64,000 nucleotides of DNA from Nostoc sp. 'Lobaria pulmonaria (5183) cyanobiont' (lineage in GTDB: Bacteria; Cyanobacteriota; Cyanobacteriia; Cyanobacteriales; Nostocaceae), in NCBI RefSeq assembly GCF_002949795.1, contig NZ_CP026692.1, positions 3,394,545 through 3,458,544 on the forward strand, in the 5' to 3' direction. The notes under the pieces were generated by a model. The model had not been told where the DNA came from and searched no databases. It saw only the letters and a program-made list of their open reading frames with translations. The translations under genes were made by a program, and so were the position numbers. Below are positions 37,407-45,952 of this stretch, piece by piece; positions within the stretch are counted from its first letter, which is position 1, and every line of letters starts with the position of its first letter.

Positions 37407-37681
37407 GGTAGGCTATCAACAAAAGGATTAAAACGATCTTCGCGATCGGGTATTTCAATGGTGTAGTTTTCCTCTGCACAAAGCTGACGCAATTGGGTAA
37501 AGGCATCTGCAAGAGAACGTTGGCGCTGCTGTTGCTGCCAAGCTAAGAATTCCTGAAATATTTCAATTTCTATAACGGCTGCTACCACTTTGTCTTGGTT
37601 GTAAATCAGTTGTGGTTCTGCAACTGCGGCATCAATTACTTCAGAAAATTTTTGCTGCGCTTCTTCTATTTTCCAATTCAT
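37403..37681 (-). CDS. Phd/YefM-type antitoxin of the VapC-like toxin
   Basis: A 92-residue antitoxin from ATG 37681: MNWKIEEAQQKFSEVIDAAV is the DNA-binding Phd fold, then EPQLIYNQDKVVAAVIEI. The C-terminal toxin-binding tail ends DREDRFNPFVDSLP. It precedes and overlaps the toxin gene, the normal order. An earlier Met adds 16 residues that do not fit the family. With the toxin damaged the pair is probably inactive as a toxin-antitoxin module. Confidence 0.8.
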   Translation of the reverse strand: MNWKIEEAQQKFSEVIDAAVAEPQLIYNQDKVVAAVIEIEIFQEFLAWQQQQRQRSLADAFTQLRQLCAEENYTIEIPDREDRFNPFVDSLP

Positions 37682-37787
37682 AGGGTTCTGTTTCGGCTCA
37701 CATATAATACGCAAAGGCTTTTTACTCAAATTGTAAGTTATCGATATGTGGCGATGGCTTTGAGGTCAGGTTGAATCAGTAAATAAT

Positions 37788-37964
37788 GGCGCGATCGCAC
37801 GCTTATCAATATTTCTACGTAAGCGATCGTATTCCTTTTTACAATGTCACAACAAGAGCTTGTCAGATGACGCGATGTCTACGACGGGCTACGCCTACGC
37901 ACCAAATCAAACCTCCATACATGAGCGATCGCATTTTGAGTGAGAATGGATAGTGTGTTAATAT
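37788..37964. repeat. Dispersed HIP1-containing repeat, further copies
   Basis: GCGCGATCGCACGCTTATCAA at about 37788 begins a copy of the unit seen at 36932, including CGTATTCCTTTTTACA and CAACAAGAGCTTG. It is followed by GTCTACGACGGGCTACGCCTACGC, a common Nostoc repeat word, and another GCGATCGCATT segment near 37926. Confidence 0.6.
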
Positions 37965-38720
37965 TCATCCGAACATGATATTAGGCGATCGCATTACCTT
38001 TTTACACATTCCCCGATTCATGCGGTTGTGAAAACCCCACTCTTGATAAACTAGGCTGCGCTGCCTTATTTGGTCAGCAATTTGATGCAACAAGTTTGTC
38101 TCTTCTGTTGGTAAGACGATATTATCCCAAGTCGCTTTGGGGTCGAGGCGTTGAGCTAAAGTATCTAACTGCGGACGAGTACTAGCAAGACAAGCCGACC
38201 ATAAACGATTTTGGATTTCAGAGTTGGGTGTTTCAGTTAGCACTTGTTGGGAAATCTGCTCAATCTTGACTAAATTGAGGTTAAACTGACTCGCCAGAAG
38301 TTGCGGATTACTATCTGCGACTGCTCCTAACGCCTCAGTCCAAGTTACTTTTTGTTCCGTGGGTGTTGGCTTTTCAACATCTACGACAATTGTCGGCAGA
38401 CCTAAGTTTTGCCTAACTTCACGAGTGCTAAGGAAAAGTAGACCACCACTGCGGGTAAGAAACCGATGCAAGGGAAGTGCTTGTCCTTCTGTAGTCGGTT
38501 TAGTGTCAATTTCTTGGGCATCTAAATACAGCGCCAGCGGCAATAGCAAGCTTTCCCGATGCCACAAACGACCAACTGTCTCTAACTCTCCCGCCTGAGT
38601 GGGCAATAATTCCACTGGCAAACGATAGACATATTTATCTAGTTGGGCGGCAAATAGGTAGCAATTAGCGTTGACAAAATAATCGCGGTAGTAATTAGGA
38701 TCAAAGGCTACAATAGATAG
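37965..38720 (-). pseudogene. AAA-family ATPase, truncated just before Walker A
   Basis: The frame is open from 38720 to the stop at 37965 with no start near its beginning: IVAFDPNYYRDYFVNANCYL, then VELLPTQAGELETVGRLW. It ends with LDTLAQRLDPKATWDNIVLP and LVYQEWGFHNRMNRG, the conserved lead-in to the ATPase core of a large cyanobacterial AAA protein. The Walker A that should come next is replaced by repeat sequence. Both ends are missing, so no function is expected. Confidence 0.75.
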
Positions 38721-38722
38721 TC

Positions 38723-40048
38723 ATGAACAGTCCATTGACTTGGCTTACTGCGGGCAAATTGCTATCGGTGATTTTCTTGGTGCTAGCCAACGGGTTCTTT
38801 GTCGCAGCTGAATTTGCCTTGGTTGCGCTTCGTCGTAGTCGTGTCGAGCAGTTGGTTCTCCAAGCTCATCCCCGTGCAAAAGCTTTACAACGGGCAGTAA
38901 ATAACTTGGATGCTTATCTAGCAGCGACCCAACTTGGTGTTACCATAGCCTCTTTGGGCTTAGGTTGGCTTGGAGAACCAGCGATTGCAGTACTGGTCGA
39001 ACCCGCTTTCCACTGGCTGCCAAAATCTTTATCGCAAACTAGCGCCCATACGTTATCAGTAGTGATTGCCTTTACAATCATTACGTCTCTCCACATCGTC
39101 TTAGGAGAATTGGCTCCAAAAAGTTTAGCGCTCCAGCGCACGGAAAGAACAGCCTTCGCGGTTATAAATCTCTTAGAACTATACTTAGTGATATTTCGCC
39201 CTGCTGTCCAAGCTTTGAATAGTTTAGGAAATTTCGTTCTTAAGCTTATAGGCTTGGAACCAGGAAGTAGCGAAGAATTGCTTCATTCGACTGAAGAATT
39301 GAAACTTTTAGTGGCAGCTAGCCATGAAGCGGGTCTGTTGGGAGAAGCCGAACAAGACGTAGTAGAGCGAGTGTTTAGCATTGGCAACAGACAAGTCAGT
39401 GCATTTATGACACCACGCACAGAGATGGTTTGGCTTGATATTGATGAACCATTGTCAAAAATCCGCAGCCAAGTCATTGAAAGTATTCATTCATTTTTCC
39501 CAGTTGCTCAACAGAGCATTGATAACTTATTAGGTATTGTGCAAACCAAAGAATTTTTAGCCCAAAATCCAACCGAAGCCATTGAATTGCAAGCTTTACT
39601 AAAGCCACTTTTATATGTGCCAGAAAGCATTAAGGCTTTGAACCTTTTAGAGTTATTTAAGAAATCTGGGACTCACCTAGCTTTAATCGTAGATGAATAT
39701 GGCGTGACACAAGGGCTGGTGACAATCACTGATATTGTGGAAGCGATAGTAGGTGATATCCCAACCAGTGAAGAACTAGCTGATCCCGATATAGTGCAAC
39801 GTGAAGATGGGTCTTGGTTGTTAGATGGACTGTTGCCAATTGATGAGTTGAAAGAAATTTTAGACATCAGAAAGTTGTTACCAGGGGCAGGTGTCAACTA
39901 TCAAACTTTGGGGGGATTTGTCGTCAACCAACTAGGGCATATTCCCTTGGTGGCTGAACATTTTGAGTGGGCGGGACTACGCTTTGAAATAGTTAGTATG
40001 GATGGAAACAGGGTAGATAAAGTGTTGGTTGTGCCAATGCACACTTAA
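38723..40048 (+). CDS. HlyC/CorC (CNNM) family membrane protein with CBS pair
   Basis: A 441-residue protein. The N-terminal DUF21/CNNM membrane domain (helices at about 13-33, 68-90, 100-130; VLANGFFVAAEFALVALRRSR, TIASLGLGWLGEPA) is followed by two CBS domains (FMTPRTEMVWLDID; LLYVPESIKALNLLELFKKSGTHLALIVDEYG) and a CorC_HlyC C-terminal domain (DGSWLLDGLLPIDELKE, GGFVVNQLGHIP). Members are implicated in Mg2+/Co2+ transport. Full length with its own start, abutting the AAA pseudogene. Confidence 0.93.
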   Translation: MNSPLTWLTAGKLLSVIFLVLANGFFVAAEFALVALRRSRVEQLVLQAHPRAKALQRAVNNLDAYLAATQLGVTIASLGLGWLGEPAIAVLVEPAFHWLPKSLSQTSAHTLSVVIAFTIITSLHIVLGELAPKSLALQRTERTAFAVINLLELYLVIFRPAVQALNSLGNFVLKLIGLEPGSSEELLHSTEELKLLVAASHEAGLLGEAEQDVVERVFSIGNRQVSAFMTPRTEMVWLDIDEPLSKIRSQVIESIHSFFPVAQQSIDNLLGIVQTKEFLAQNPTEAIELQALLKPLLYVPESIKALNLLELFKKSGTHLALIVDEYGVTQGLVTITDIVEAIVGDIPTSEELADPDIVQREDGSWLLDGLLPIDELKEILDIRKLLPGAGVNYQTLGGFVVNQLGHIPLVAEHFEWAGLRFEIVSMDGNRVDKVLVVPMHT

Positions 40049-40829
40049 AAAGACAAGTGAGGCACAATAGATAAAGGTAGAATGGCACTAAGTTATGAAA
40101 TTGGTAAATCATAAAATTCTTGGTTGGGATTCTTTTATCCCAATGCTGGGTCGAAGGTACTACCATTACGATTGTTTTCAGTCCTACCCATAAGTCTAGC
40201 TGATAAAGTCCAGGAATCTGCGACACAGGTACGGTGTAAACTGTACGTTTCGGTGTATGCCTCCATCACAACCTCTGCCTTAGAAGTCCACCAACGGGAG
40301 ATCGTTTTCGGGAGCAATGCTCTAACAGTGAGATGGGGAGGCAGTTCTTAGGCAGGGGGAGAGAAATAAATAAGTGTATTTTGAGCTATTTTAGTAGTAA
40401 AAATTACCAAAAGTTTCTCTTTACTCCCCTTGCTCATTTCACGATGATCTCAGTTTGAGAGCGTTGCTCCCCGATAACTGTTATGGCATAGATACGTTAT
40501 ATGGTGCAATGTGGTATCACTTAATACTCAAGCACAGACCTTTAACAGCAGCATTTGCAAAAACCTTGATTCAACAGGTAATCGCTGGAATTGAGTGAGA
40601 GCGCATTATCTTGCTGACAAGGTACAGCGAAGCGATGTTAAAGGTGGGCTGCGCCTTGTCAGTTACTCATCTGTTCACTGTTCAATAGGGAAGAGAAAGC
40701 TGTAGTGCTTATTGTACATAGTTTAGAGCTTTTCAAGCCTGCCATTTGAGTCAGAATCTTCCAAAATCTGGCTATGCATAGTTTACAATTTTTGTCAAAG
40801 GTAAAAGTTCCGACTCAGGCAATCAAACG
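40049..40829. other. Long gap between CorC-like and K+-channel genes
   Basis: Nothing firmly recognisable. A 29-codon frame at 40509-40598 (MWYHLILKHRPLTAAFAKTL) resembles the C-terminal end of a small regulator or transposase but is too short to name. A longer open stretch near 40124-40351 has no known content on either strand. Confidence 0.35.
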
Positions 40830-41906
40830 ATGGCGATATGTGAGGCAAGCATCGGTATCTTAATCATTGTGATTGTGTCGTTTGATGTGTTTCAGGTGGT
40901 GATCGTTCCTCGTCGTTCGCCGCGCACGTTTAGGATTTCATCTCTGCTGATCAGATTATTTTGGTTGCCGTGGCGAAAACTAAGTTTGCACGCCGGCAAG
41001 CGGCAGGAGTATTTATTGGGAATATTTGCGCCGTTGTCATTAATGCTGCTGCTCACGGTTTGGGTGATTGTATTGATTTTTGGATACGGACTGATCCTGT
41101 ACGCTCTGCAAGACTCCATCCAACCTGCGATTCGAGATTTTGGTAGTGCCCTTTACGTAGCAGGAACCTCGCTATTCACCCTTGGATTTGGTGATTTTGT
41201 CTCCGTAGGGATTGCACGGGTGGTGATGCTGGCGGCAGCAGGATCGGGATTGGCAGTGATGTCGCTTGTGATCGCGTTTTTATTCTCACTCTACAGTTCT
41301 TTACAGCATCGGGAAGTTTTTGTCAATCTCGTCGAGGCCCGGGCTGGCAGTCCTCCATCGGGGGTGACGTTGTTGGAAACTTATGCTCGGTTAAAGATTC
41401 TTGACCAACTGCCTGGTGACATTGGGGATTGGGAAGTTTGGGCAGCCGAAATTTTGGAGAGCCATCGCGCGTATCCGATTCTGTCGTTTTTTCGCTCGAC
41501 TCTGGAAGATGATTCCTGGATTAGTACACTCGGTGCAATGCTCGACGCTTGTACGCTGTTGCTTACTACCGTGCAAACTGAGCATAGCGGTCGAGCGTAT
41601 TTGATGCACCGAATGGGCTGTCGTATTGTTCTGGATCTGCATCAGTTGTTTCAACTTCCCAAAGCCGGCATACTCGAAGTTGATCGCGAACAATTTGAGC
41701 AGTCACGGGCAAGTTTAGCAGAGGCGGGTTTTGTGCTAAAGGATGCAGAATCGGCCTGGCAAAAGTTTTTGGAGATGCACTCCGCTTACAGCAGCTTACT
41801 CAACACGTTAGTTGAATACTTCGCCACCAAACCGCCCTTATGGACTGATCATTCTTTCCCCGCACCTCATCCGCTTGCTCGCCGATTTCGCCAGAAAACG
41901 GACTGA
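40830..41906 (+). CDS. Two-TM potassium-channel-like membrane protein
   Basis: A 358-residue protein: helix 1 at about 5-25 (ASIGILIIVIVSFDVFQVVIV), an amphipathic linker, helix 2 at 66-92, a pore loop and the selectivity filter TLGFGD (117-122), a last pore helix to about 150, and a long soluble C-terminus. The filter is the GYGD/GFGD variant known in bacterial K+ channels. The C-terminal half is helical with no RCK or cyclic-nucleotide domain that I recognise. It could also conduct Na+ or be non-selective. The gene stands alone. Confidence 0.82.
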   Translation: MAICEASIGILIIVIVSFDVFQVVIVPRRSPRTFRISSLLIRLFWLPWRKLSLHAGKRQEYLLGIFAPLSLMLLLTVWVIVLIFGYGLILYALQDSIQPAIRDFGSALYVAGTSLFTLGFGDFVSVGIARVVMLAAAGSGLAVMSLVIAFLFSLYSSLQHREVFVNLVEARAGSPPSGVTLLETYARLKILDQLPGDIGDWEVWAAEILESHRAYPILSFFRSTLEDDSWISTLGAMLDACTLLLTTVQTEHSGRAYLMHRMGCRIVLDLHQLFQLPKAGILEVDREQFEQSRASLAEAGFVLKDAESAWQKFLEMHSAYSSLLNTLVEYFATKPPLWTDHSFPAPHPLARRFRQKTD

Positions 41907-42007
41907 TGATCGCCTTGCTCAACCTCAAGTCACTGATTCGTAGACTTGATAGCTATCTCGAACCTGGAGCGAGTGCAGCAGGGGAGCAGAGGTATTGATA
42001 ATGGCAT

Positions 42008-42399
42008 TCAGCAGATGTTTGGCAGTAGTTTATGTTTTGCAAACTGCTCAAACGTTGTTGGTGTGAGTGCTTCAGGTGTTCGGACTGTAGCGTAAACCCC
42101 GTCAGGATTGCCAAGAGCGCGGAACAGATTTCCTAGCTCTCGTTGTACATCAGGTGTCGCTCCTGTCGATGCAAGGTGCTGCTGTATTGATTCAATAGTC
42201 ACCTGAACATACTTGATACCTCGATCAACCCTTGAGTATCATCGCTGCTGACTGGCTTCACCGTCGCACCTTGAGCCACTAAATCAGCCAACTTCTCTGG
42301 ATGTCGTGCCAGAAGAACAGTTTCGGCTCCAGCCTGGATAATTTTCTCTGCGATGCGTCGTCCAATCTTGCCGGATGCGGCTGCAATCACAATTCTCAT
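42008..42399 (-). pseudogene. NmrA/SDR-like NAD(P)-binding protein with internal deletion
   Basis: Minus strand from ATG 42399: MRIVIAAASGKIGRRIAEKI, then ETVLLARHPEKLADLVAQGA, which is the nucleotide-binding N-terminus. After SDDTQGLIEV the frame breaks and another frame resumes with VTIESIQQHLASTGATPDVQ through GVYATVRTPEALTPTTFEQFAK, the C-terminus of the same family. Some 150-200 central residues are deleted. Confidence 0.8.
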
Positions 42400-42419
42400 A
42401 TTTTTTCTCTTTGGGTGCG

Positions 42420-42869
42420 TTATTCTGCATTGTCTGGATTGAAAGATTGACACAAATTTTGTGCGTTACCGAACGCATTAAGAGCGGGCATCGGGTTCCA
42501 GTATTCACGGTAGTGGACGATCAAGCCGTCCCTGGTTTCCAGTCGCATCACATAATCTAAGGATTGACCCGGCAATGGGGCGCTACTAATCTCACGCAAC
42601 ACTTTTAGACGTTGTTCGGTCGCAGCGATCGCGTTCCCATCAAGAATTTTGACTCGATAACCTGGTAGCAAATCAGGTACGGGAGCGTTGAGATGCCGAA
42701 TCGTCGCTTCCATTTGTTCTGCAACTTCTCTGACTAACTCCCCACTTGTAATCGGTTCAATGCCATTGATTTTGTTATAGACTAAGGTCACTGAAACACT
42801 TATTTCTTCAGAGGATGCTTGGTGGGCTGCATGTACTGATGGGTGAACTCCACAGACGACAAGGCTCAT
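42420..42869 (-). CDS. SnoaL/NTF2-like protein with odd N-terminus
   Basis: A 149-residue frame whose second half (GNAIAATEQRLKVLREISSA, GQSLDYVMRLETRDGLIVHYREYWNPMPALNAFG) is the SnoaL-like C-terminal half. The first 80 residues lack the expected opening helix and early strands and begin with a Ser/His-rich, weakly hydrophobic MSLVVCGVHPSVHAAHQ, suggesting that a 5' rearrangement has fused unrelated sequence. It may no longer be functional. It lies between two pseudogenes. Confidence 0.55.
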   Translation of the reverse strand: MSLVVCGVHPSVHAAHQASSEEISVSVTLVYNKINGIEPITSGELVREVAEQMEATIRHLNAPVPDLLPGYRVKILDGNAIAATEQRLKVLREISSAPLPGQSLDYVMRLETRDGLIVHYREYWNPMPALNAFGNAQNLCQSFNPDNAE

Positions 42870-42877
42870 TAAATTTA

Positions 42878-43177
42878 CTACTGTGGAGAATAATAATTCA
42901 CGGGTGTACTGAGTTTTTGCACTCCGAACAAAAATAGTTCATCCAGGGTTTCGGGACACAGTGCTTTCTCTAAAAGCCCGCGAACCATCACTGATACTGG
43001 ACTCTTTTTTACAAACCGCTCAAATACCTGCCCTAACAACATTTTTTCTCCACCCAACAGATTTGCACCTCTTTTTACCAAACTACAAATCTGCCCATCA
43101 CACAACACCTTGAAAGGGCTAGTTCTATTTTTGACCGAGGAGCAAAAACTCCGTGGAGGGCGATCGCTCTTCATCAA
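42878..43177 (-). pseudogene. IS4-type transposase N-terminal fragment
   Basis: The 99-residue frame contains MLLGQVFERFVKKSPVSVMV and RGLLEKALCPETLDELF, the beginning of an IS4-family transposase. The DDE part is absent and the frame ends at LSTPVNYYSPQ, just before the SnoaL-like gene. It is an insertion-sequence relic. Confidence 0.7.
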
Positions 43178-43601
43178 ATCTCATTATTTCTACGTATTAA
43201 TACTGTCTAATATATAAATAATGTGTGTTTTCTACTGAGAAATCGGATTAGCGATCGCACCTTTTTTAGCCGACCTCACAAAATCGCATTGCTCCCTCCT
43301 TTAGTTCTGCAATATCATTTTCCTTCTTTATGTGAGGAAATCAAATCAGACTTCTGTCTGATCTCTTCTGCTTTAAACTTCCCTTATATAGAGTTATATA
43401 GTCTATATCTAAGTAGTTGTTTAAAAGTATGACTCTTTGTTTTCTGTGTTTCTCCCTCTATTCCAATTTGAGATTATCTTCTTTTAACGTTGTGCTAATT
43501 GGATAGGCACTCACAAGGCTGCAAAACCGACCAATATTTTTTAGACGACAAGTCTAGAAAATAAATGTTTATTGATGTTTTAACCTATACACTTAATCAT
43601 T
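43178..43601. other. Gap upstream of the CIS locus
   Basis: Contains the dispersed word GACCTCACAAAATCGCATTG (43272) also seen near 61739 and 62302, a 7-bp-armed palindrome at 43346-43363, and a TAGAC-GACAA-GTCTA site at 43542-43556. No gene recognised. Confidence 0.45.
43346..43363. promoter_or_regulatory. Inverted repeat ATCAGAC-TTCT-GTCTGAT
   Basis: Perfect 7-bp arms with a 4-base spacer, about 240 bases before the first CIS-locus gene. Its core AGAC-N4-GTCT recurs at 55885-55896 and 56168-56179. It could be an operator; a hairpin terminator is an alternative since it is followed by CTCTTCTGC rather than T. Confidence 0.4.
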
Positions 43602-44708
43602 ATGAGACAGCACTCTATGCAGAATCCATCCAACGATCTTAACCCTTCAGAGCAAAAGTTACGGGAGGCACTCGAACAGGTAGAAGTGAGCGAGCGCATA
43701 TCGCCCCAACCTGAATGGATGGGGACTCACTCAGTCAAAACTCCATTGGTCAGACCTTCTCAGATTGCAATAAATACTGACATCAACGCAGAAGCATTGT
43801 CAGCACAAATTTCTGAAGATGTGACGATCCTGCAAGTCGCAAGTCCTTTTCCAAAAGCAGAAGCAGGAAATGACAATACCATTTTGCAAGGACTACCGAA
43901 CCCAAGCCCCCAAGACTATCCTTTTTCAGTAGTATTAGTCGATCATGTATCTCTCTCACCCCAAAAACCTGGAGTGGTAGAACGGATAGGTTCTTCATCC
44001 CAACCTACCCAAACTGTTGAACCAGTAAGCCTTACACCAAATCTCATTGCTCAATTTTCCTTAGAGAATGATTCTAAAAATCTTAATACTGCTGGGGTTG
44101 CTGTAATTCAAAACCATGACAACACCATTGTCCAATACTCGGACTCAGCCATTCATAATCCAGCAGATCGAACGGTTTATCAAGCAATGCGGCCATTGTC
44201 TACCGAGCTTGATCAAACGGTTTTCCAATTAAGGATGCCACAATCTTCAGTGTTGATGCCTGCGGAGATTGTATCAAAAAATCGGGCGCATGTTCAACTA
44301 TTCCATCCAAGTATTTTTCGGGATATCTTTCGGACATCAAGCTCGTTTACCTCGCGCTTTATAAGTTTCACAGGGCAATTTTTTGATTCAATCTGGAGGA
44401 AGATTGACCTAAAGCAACTACAATCTCGTTTTCATCTAGGCAGGGAGCAAGCTGTGGTGAAGACTTTAGAACAGGCATCTTCAAGCCGCATCAATCGTTC
44501 TACTCATAACGTGATGGTTTCAGAAGAGCCGCCTAGCCCGGAACAGTATCAGAAAAAACTGCGGGAGTTGGATCTTTGTCGACTTTCTTTTGCCAAAGAG
44601 CTGGCTAGAAATGGTAAATTTCGCAATGCGCGAGCTCTGGCTGAACAAATTTCTGAGACAAGCCACTTTTTTAAGGATGCCCAGATGCTGATTCAAAGTT
44701 GGAAGTAA
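43602..44708 (+). CDS. CIS-locus protein with five D-x-T-[I/V]-x-Q motifs
   Basis: A 368-residue protein of unknown family. No signal peptide or membrane helix; the first 220 residues are low-complexity and rich in Pro, Ser, Thr and Gln. They contain DVTILQ (73-78), DNTILQ (91-96), DNTIVQ (173-178), DRTVYQ (189-194) and DQTVFQ (204-209), whose threonines look like phospho-threonine sites for an FHA domain. The C-terminal 70 residues are helical (EQYQKKLRELDLCRLSFAKE, ARALAEQISETSHFFKDAQM), TPR-like. It opens the plus-strand CIS block. Function inferred only as a regulator or scaffold. Confidence 0.6.
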   Translation: MRQHSMQNPSNDLNPSEQKLREALEQVEVSERISPQPEWMGTHSVKTPLVRPSQIAINTDINAEALSAQISEDVTILQVASPFPKAEAGNDNTILQGLPNPSPQDYPFSVVLVDHVSLSPQKPGVVERIGSSSQPTQTVEPVSLTPNLIAQFSLENDSKNLNTAGVAVIQNHDNTIVQYSDSAIHNPADRTVYQAMRPLSTELDQTVFQLRMPQSSVLMPAEIVSKNRAHVQLFHPSIFRDIFRTSSSFTSRFISFTGQFFDSIWRKIDLKQLQSRFHLGREQAVVKTLEQASSSRINRSTHNVMVSEEPPSPEQYQKKLRELDLCRLSFAKELARNGKFRNARALAEQISETSHFFKDAQMLIQSWK

Positions 44709-44854
44709 TTTTAAGGAACTACCTTTTGGGATTTGAAACCCGACGTTTGTCTGTTTTCATGCTTCATTACCCACCCTATTATGGACTTACGCACATTCTA
44801 GCGTAGCGGTCGTCTGAGCTTGTCCTTGGGAAGTTAACGCCCATCAATGATTCG

Positions 44855-45058
44855 GTGATGTCCATGTCCCAAAACTCTAGTCATACAAACTTAACCCACA
44901 CAGATTTTGAGTATAACCGTCTGGCACAGTCAGCTCAACAATATCTCAACAATCCGATGCTAATGCATCAATTATGCGATCGCGTTTACGAACAACTCAA
45001 CGCAGATATCAAAATTCAAAAAGAAAGAATCGGTAACTCTAGTACAGGAAGACAATAA
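44855..45058 (+). CDS. Small CIS-locus protein (64-67 residues)
   Basis: A short polar, helical protein (FEYNRLAQSAQQYLNNPMLM, HQLCDRVYEQLNADIKIQKE). GTG 44855, ATG 44858 and ATG 44864 are all possible starts. It ends 1 base before the tube gene ATG, so the two are translated together. Position suggests a small structural or assembly factor comparable to the small proteins near tube genes in other CIS clusters; I do not recognise its sequence. Confidence 0.6.
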   Translation: MMSMSQNSSHTNLTHTDFEYNRLAQSAQQYLNNPMLMHQLCDRVYEQLNADIKIQKERIGNSSTGRQ

Positions 45059-45059
45059 A

Positions 45060-45767
45060 ATGGCTGCACCAAAACCCAGTAATCGAGGTGGACAAAAACC
45101 TAGTAATTCAAGTAGTCAAAAACCCAGTAATCGAGGTGGACAAAAACCTAGTAATTCAAGTAGTCAAAAATCCAGTAATCGAGGTGGACAAAAACCTAGT
45201 AATTCAAGTAGTCAAAAACCCAGTAATCGAGGTGGACAAAAACCTAGTAATTTAAGTAGTCAAAAATCCAATTCTAACGTTGAGAACTACGTCACAACCA
45301 ACCGATTCTATATAGAAATTGAAGAAAATACAGTTGCCTCATTCTCGGAATGTTCGGGTATCAGTATTGACGTAGAAAAAGAGGTATATCAAGAGGGTGG
45401 CGTAAACGATCAGCAAAGAATTAGCTTAGGACACACTCGTTTTTCAGATATCACACTAAAGCGGGGCACAACCGACGACAATACCTTTTCACAGTGGTTA
45501 AGCGAATTATTTGAGCAAACAACGCAACGACGCAACGTTAATATTGTTACCTATAACCAAGCTGGGGATATCATGAAGAGCTGGTGCCTAATTGGTGCCA
45601 TTCCAGTGGGGTGGAAACTCCCTAGTTTAGAGGCTAATGGCAATACGGTTGCAGTTGAAGAATTAACTTTAGCCTTTGAGGGTTTAAAAATTAGTAAGCA
45701 GTCCGCTGGTGGCGATGCAGTCTCTAGGGATGCGAAGGGATATTTTGCTGAGAGCGCCTGGGAATGA
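45060..45767 (+). CDS. CIS inner-tube protein with repeated N-terminal tail
   Basis: A 235-residue protein whose residues about 75-225 are a phage T4 gp19/Hcp-type tube: YVTTNRFYIEIEENTVASFS, ECSGISIDVEKEVYQEGGVND, LGHTRFSDITLKRGTTDDNTF, VNIVTYNQAGDIMKSWCLIG, KLPSLEANGNTVAVEELTLA. Such tubes stack as hexamers through the sheath of contractile injection systems. The first 68 residues are four 16-residue repeats of the type KPSNRGGQKPSNSSSQ, which ordinary tube proteins lack. The next gene begins at an ATGA overlap. Confidence 0.88.
   Translation: MAAPKPSNRGGQKPSNSSSQKPSNRGGQKPSNSSSQKSSNRGGQKPSNSSSQKPSNRGGQKPSNLSSQKSNSNVENYVTTNRFYIEIEENTVASFSECSGISIDVEKEVYQEGGVNDQQRISLGHTRFSDITLKRGTTDDNTFSQWLSELFEQTTQRRNVNIVTYNQAGDIMKSWCLIGAIPVGWKLPSLEANGNTVAVEELTLAFEGLKISKQSAGGDAVSRDAKGYFAESAWE
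45073..45264 (+). repeat. 48-bp tandem repeat encoding the tube tail
   Basis: Four near-identical 48-base units, each beginning AAACCCAGTAATCGAGGTGG, encode the repeats of the tube protein tail. The units are so similar that copy number may vary between strains. Confidence 0.9.
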
Positions 45768-45952
45768 ACGTAAATTGGAAGTCCCTTAACCTCCTTATTG
45801 AGTCCAAATCGTCAAAGCGATCTAACGGCGCTTCTGACGATGGTGTTGATAACCTATTGCGGCAGCTCAATTGGAGTAATGCGGCGAAGACATCAACCCA
45901 TCTATCGACACAACAGTCTAGTATTCGAGACTTACTGGCTTATGATAAATGA
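45764..45952 (+). CDS. Small CIS-locus protein (62 residues)
   Basis: ATG at 45764 overlaps the tube stop (ATGA). The polar product (MNVNWKSLNLLIESKSSKRS, LLRQLNWSNAAKTSTHLSTQ) ends TGA at 45950-45952, overlapping the next ATG at 45942. The tight coupling on both sides supports a real gene. It has the position of the small Pvc6-like proteins between tube and adaptor; I cannot confirm homology. Confidence 0.5.
   Translation: MNVNWKSLNLLIESKSSKRSNGASDDGVDNLLRQLNWSNAAKTSTHLSTQQSSIRDLLAYDK

Noticed and set aside
40124-40351. 75- and 60-residue ORFs on opposite strands
   Set aside because: They are overlapping frames in a gap, with no ribosome-binding site and no family resemblance.
45798-45941. 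Extended N-terminus of the 139-residue CIS-locus protein
   Set aside because: This part lies wholly over the preceding coupled small gene; the ATG at 45942 fits the overlap pattern better.
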